Positions 52,767-55,150 of a stretch of DNA of 55,150 bases are shown in pieces. The first letter of the stretch is position 1; each line of letters begins with the position of its first letter. The notes under the pieces were generated by a model. The model was not told where the DNA came from. It made no database searches and saw only the letters and a list, made by a program, of their open reading frames with translations. This DNA comes from Achromobacter pulmonis. GTDB taxonomy: Bacteria > Pseudomonadota > Gammaproteobacteria > Burkholderiales > Burkholderiaceae_B. The stretch spans positions 205,751 through 260,900 of the forward strand of contig NZ_POQS01000003.1 of assembly GCF_002885955.2 (NCBI RefSeq), written 5' to 3'. Position numbers and translations under genes: made by a program.

Positions 52767-53294
52767 ATGTCTTTGCTCAAGCGTCGCAGCACTTTCGACC
52801 TGTTCTACAGCGAGCATCATGCGTGGCTTTTCGGCTGGGTCCGGCGCAAGCTGGGCTGCCGTTCGTCGGCGGAAGACCTGGCCCAGGACACCTTCCTGCG
52901 CCTGCTGCAGCGGGGCGGCGTCGAAGATGTGCTGCAACCGCGCGCCCTGCTGGCCACCATCGCAAGGCGCCTGATCATCGACGAAAGCCGCCGCCAGGAC
53001 ATCGAGCGCGCGTACCTCGACACTTACGCCGCCCTGCACGCCTCGGGCTGCGCGCCCTCCTCGGAAAGCGTGGCCGCGGCGGTGCAGGCCCTGACCGCGC
53101 TGAGCCTGGCCATCGACAGGCTGCCCGGGCAGGCTGGGCAGGCCTTCCTGATGAGCGTGTTCGACGGCATGCTGCACAAAGACATCGCGCTGGCGCTGAA
53201 AGTGTCGGAGGCCACGGTGCGCCGGCATATCGCGCTGGCCTTGCTTGCCTGCCGCGACGCATTCGTGCAGGCGGGCTGGAACCCGGGGCCGTGA
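52767..53294 (+). CDS. FecI-type ECF sigma factor
   Basis: A 175-residue group IV sigma factor. Region 2 is FDLFYSEHHAWLFGWVRRKLGCRSSAEDLAQDTFLRLLQR, with YLDTYAALHASG between, and region 4 contains AIDRLPGQAGQAFLMSVFDGMLHKDIALALKVSEATVRRHIALALLAC. It is of the FecI family, which drives a TonB-dependent receptor gene when the receptor signals through FecR. The following fecR gene starts within its stop codon (GTGA). Confidence 0.9.
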   Translation: MSLLKRRSTFDLFYSEHHAWLFGWVRRKLGCRSSAEDLAQDTFLRLLQRGGVEDVLQPRALLATIARRLIIDESRRQDIERAYLDTYAALHASGCAPSSESVAAAVQALTALSLAIDRLPGQAGQAFLMSVFDGMLHKDIALALKVSEATVRRHIALALLACRDAFVQAGWNPGP

Positions 53295-54167
53295 ACGACG
53301 ACAGCCTCCAGCGCAAACTGCTCGAAGAGGCCGCCGACTGGCACGGCCTCATGAGTTCGGGCGAGGTCAGCGCGCAAGACCGCGAAGCCTGCCGCCAATG
53401 GCGCGAGCGCAGCGCCCGCCATACTTTCCGCTGGCCGGAAATCCCGCACCAAGGGCCGTCGGGCCCTGCTTGCGCTGGCGCTGCTGGCTCCCCTGACCGC
53501 CTTGTTGCTGCATTACGCGCCGCCGGCCTGGCTGCTGGCCGACCACCGCAGCCACGTGGGCGAACTGCGCGAACTCTGGCTGGCCGACGGCAGCACGCTG
53601 GTCCTGAACACCGACAGCGCGGTCGACGTGGTCTACACCGGTACTGAGCGCCGCATCATGCTGCGCCAGGGCGAAGTGCTGGTGAAAGTGGCCGCGGACC
53701 CGGCGCGCCGTCCTTTCGTGGTCCGCACCGAACAGGGCGAGGCCACGGCCCTGGGCACGCGCTATGTGGTCAGGCAACTGCGTGGCGCCACCGAAGTCCT
53801 GGTGACCGAATCGCAGGTCAAGGTCTGCCCGGCGCAGGCCGAACCGTGCGCCGCCGTGCCGGCGGGCCAGGCGGTGCGCATGACGCGCCAGGGCCTGGGG
53901 CCTTTGCGCGCGATCGACGCCGACGGCGCCGAGGCCTGGGCGCATGGGCGCATCTCGGTGCGCGATGCGCCGCTGCCCGACGTGCTGGACCAGCTGGCGC
54001 GCCATCGCCGCGCCTATTTCTGGTTCGACCGCCAGGCGTTGCAGGGCCTGCGCGTGTCGGGCGTCATGCCGCTGCAGGGCGACGAGGCGCTGCAGGCCCT
54101 GGAGGAGCTGCTGCCGATCCGCGTCGAGCGGGTGCTGCCCGGCGTGCTGCGCATTACGCTCCGCTGA
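53291..54167 (+). pseudogene. fecR-like anti-sigma/sensor gene with a frameshift
   Basis: The N-terminal cytoplasmic part begins at GTG 53291 (VNDDSLQRKLLEEAADWHGLMSSGEVSAQDREACRQWRERSARHTF) in one frame. From about 53450 the family sequence continues in the next frame: a membrane segment (GRRALLALALLAPLTALLLHY) and the periplasmic FecR domain (GELRELWLADGSTLVLNTDSAVDV ... VPAGQAVRMTRQG, then a C-terminal domain to 54167). Between the parts a short segment of usual FecR linker also appears to be missing, so a small deletion of a length not divisible by three near 53420-53450 is the likely event. As it stands, translation from the start gives only the cytoplasmic domain plus unrelated residues. 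A sequencing error cannot be excluded. Confidence 0.75.
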
Positions 54168-54242
54168 TTTGTAACGGCATTGCGCGCTTCTCGATGCCCG
54201 GCCGTCCTGTCCTTCAGTTCCACACCTGAAGGGTTCCACACC

Positions 54243-55150
54243 ATGAAGCACCTACCTCGCCGACACGCGTTCCGCGGCATTCTGCATTGCGCGCTGACGC
54301 TGGGCGGCGCAGCGGCCGCCGCGCTGCCGGCCGCCGCCCTGGCGCAGGCCGCCGCGACGCTGGACGTTCCGGCCGGTCCGCTGGACGCGGCGCTCAACCG
54401 CTATGCGGCGCAGGCCGGCCTGGTGCTGGTCTACGACCCGGCCCTGATGCGTGGCCTGCGCAGCCCCGGGCTGCATGGCTCCTACCCGCCCGACGCCGCG
54501 CTGGCCGCGCTGTTGCGCGACACCGGCCTGATGGCGCGCCGAGGCGACGCCGGCCGCTACGCCATCGTGCGTGAGCCGGCGGGCGCGGCGCAGCTCGAAG
54601 CGGTCACCGTCGACGGCTACTCGCTGGGCGAAAGCAGCGAGGCGCTGGGCGGCTACGCCATACCGGCCAGCGCCACCGCCACCAAGCTCGACCTGTCGCT
54701 GCGCGAAACGCCGCAGACCGTCAGCGTCATGACGCGCCAGCGCATCGAGGACCAGAACCTCAACAGCGTCAGCGACGTGCTGCAGCAGGCGCCCGGCATC
54801 TCGGTGCAGAACATGGGCAGCGAGCGCTTCAACGTCTATTCGCGCGGCTATGCCATCGACCAGTACCAGCTCGACGGCGTGCCCACGGTGGTCGAGGTTG
54901 GCACGCAGGACGTCGCGCCCAGTTTGGCCGACACTGTGGTCTACGACCGCGTCGAGGTCCTGCGCGGCGCCGCCGGCCTGATGAGCGGCGTGGGCGAGCC
55001 GGCGGGCACGCTCAATTTCGTGCGCAAGCGCCCGACCACGCAGTTCCAGGGCCATGTCTCGGCGGGGGCCGGCTCCTGGGACCGGTTCCGGCTGGAGGCC
55101 GACGTGGCCGGCCCCTTGAACCCATCGGGCAGCGTGCGCGGTCGCGCCAT
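54243..55150 (+). CDS. TonB-dependent siderophore receptor with signalling domain (3' end outside window)
   Basis: Outer-membrane receptor; 302 codons are visible. After a signal peptide (ending ALPAAALAQA) comes an STN signalling domain (LDVPAGPLDAALNRYAAQAGLVLVYDPALM), which would contact FecR, then a TonB-box-like stretch (AVTVDGYSLG) and the plug (SLRETPQTVSVMTRQRIEDQNLNSVSDVLQQAPGISV). The plug ends with the usual VEVLRGAAGLMSGVGEPAGTLNF, and the barrel begins. The combination of sigma, FecR and STN-receptor is the FpvA/FecA cell-surface signalling type. The ligand is probably a ferric siderophore. Confidence 0.92.
   Translation, partial: MKHLPRRHAFRGILHCALTLGGAAAAALPAAALAQAAATLDVPAGPLDAALNRYAAQAGLVLVYDPALMRGLRSPGLHGSYPPDAALAALLRDTGLMARRGDAGRYAIVREPAGAAQLEAVTVDGYSLGESSEALGGYAIPASATATKLDLSLRETPQTVSVMTRQRIEDQNLNSVSDVLQQAPGISVQNMGSERFNVYSRGYAIDQYQLDGVPTVVEVGTQDVAPSLADTVVYDRVEVLRGAAGLMSGVGEPAGTLNFVRKRPTTQFQGHVSAGAGSWDRFRLEADVAGPLNPSGSVRGRA

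Overview
The window is G+C-rich DNA from a betaproteobacterium of the order Burkholderiales, most likely family Alcaligenaceae (Bordetella/Achromobacter-like). This is inferred from the housekeeping content: RpoH, a complete caa3/aa3-type cytochrome oxidase cluster with its small assembly proteins, DUF2909, DUF2970 and DUF3717 proteins, PhaM, abundant TRAP transporters and an autotransporter. I could run no database search, so family names come from motifs and recall.

Layout. Bases 1-6100: 3' end of rpoH, an intact IS5-family element (TA target duplication, frameshifted transposase), a candidate small RNA, cAMP phosphodiesterase cpdA, a CPA1 antiporter with a cyclic-nucleotide-binding tail, and a Nudix hydrolase. 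Bases 6190-15121: coxB-ctaD-small protein-DUF2970-ctaE, DUF2909 (opposite strand), SURF1, an SCO-like protein, ctaA, ctaB and SCO1, covering subunits, heme A synthesis and copper/assembly factors; no ctaG/cox11 is present. Bases 15122-24680: DUF3717, glycine-zipper protein, PhaM, glmU, MFS exporter, ugd, glycosyltransferase, Lrp-type regulator and glmS, a group rich in envelope sugar-nucleotide functions.

Bases 24900-31090 form a visibly A+T-richer island on the minus strand: HTH regulator, AAA+ ATPase and subtilisin-like protease (the IetA/IetS pair known as a plasmid-stability and anti-phage module), followed without real gaps by a 303-residue protein of unknown family and an AlbA_2/Schlafen-type protein. 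Two 11-bp direct repeats lie just upstream of the regulator. This five-gene operon, an IetAS core with two extra genes, is the best candidate for an undescribed system here.

Bases 31525-46592 hold two catabolic loci. The first is a LysR regulator divergent from SDR, TRAP transporter (P-Q-M) and a two-subunit transketolase. The second is a MocR regulator followed by thiolase, acyl-CoA ligase, a second TRAP transporter and a second SDR. Each TRAP operon has a strong stem-loop between the binding-protein gene and the membrane-subunit genes. Bases 46609-49231 carry a PAS-LuxR regulator, an alanine/glycine:cation symporter and a GNAT acetyltransferase. Bases 49645-52596 encode an autotransporter with nine seven-residue repeats. 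The window ends in an iron-uptake signalling unit: ECF sigma factor, a frameshifted fecR, and the start of a TonB-dependent receptor.
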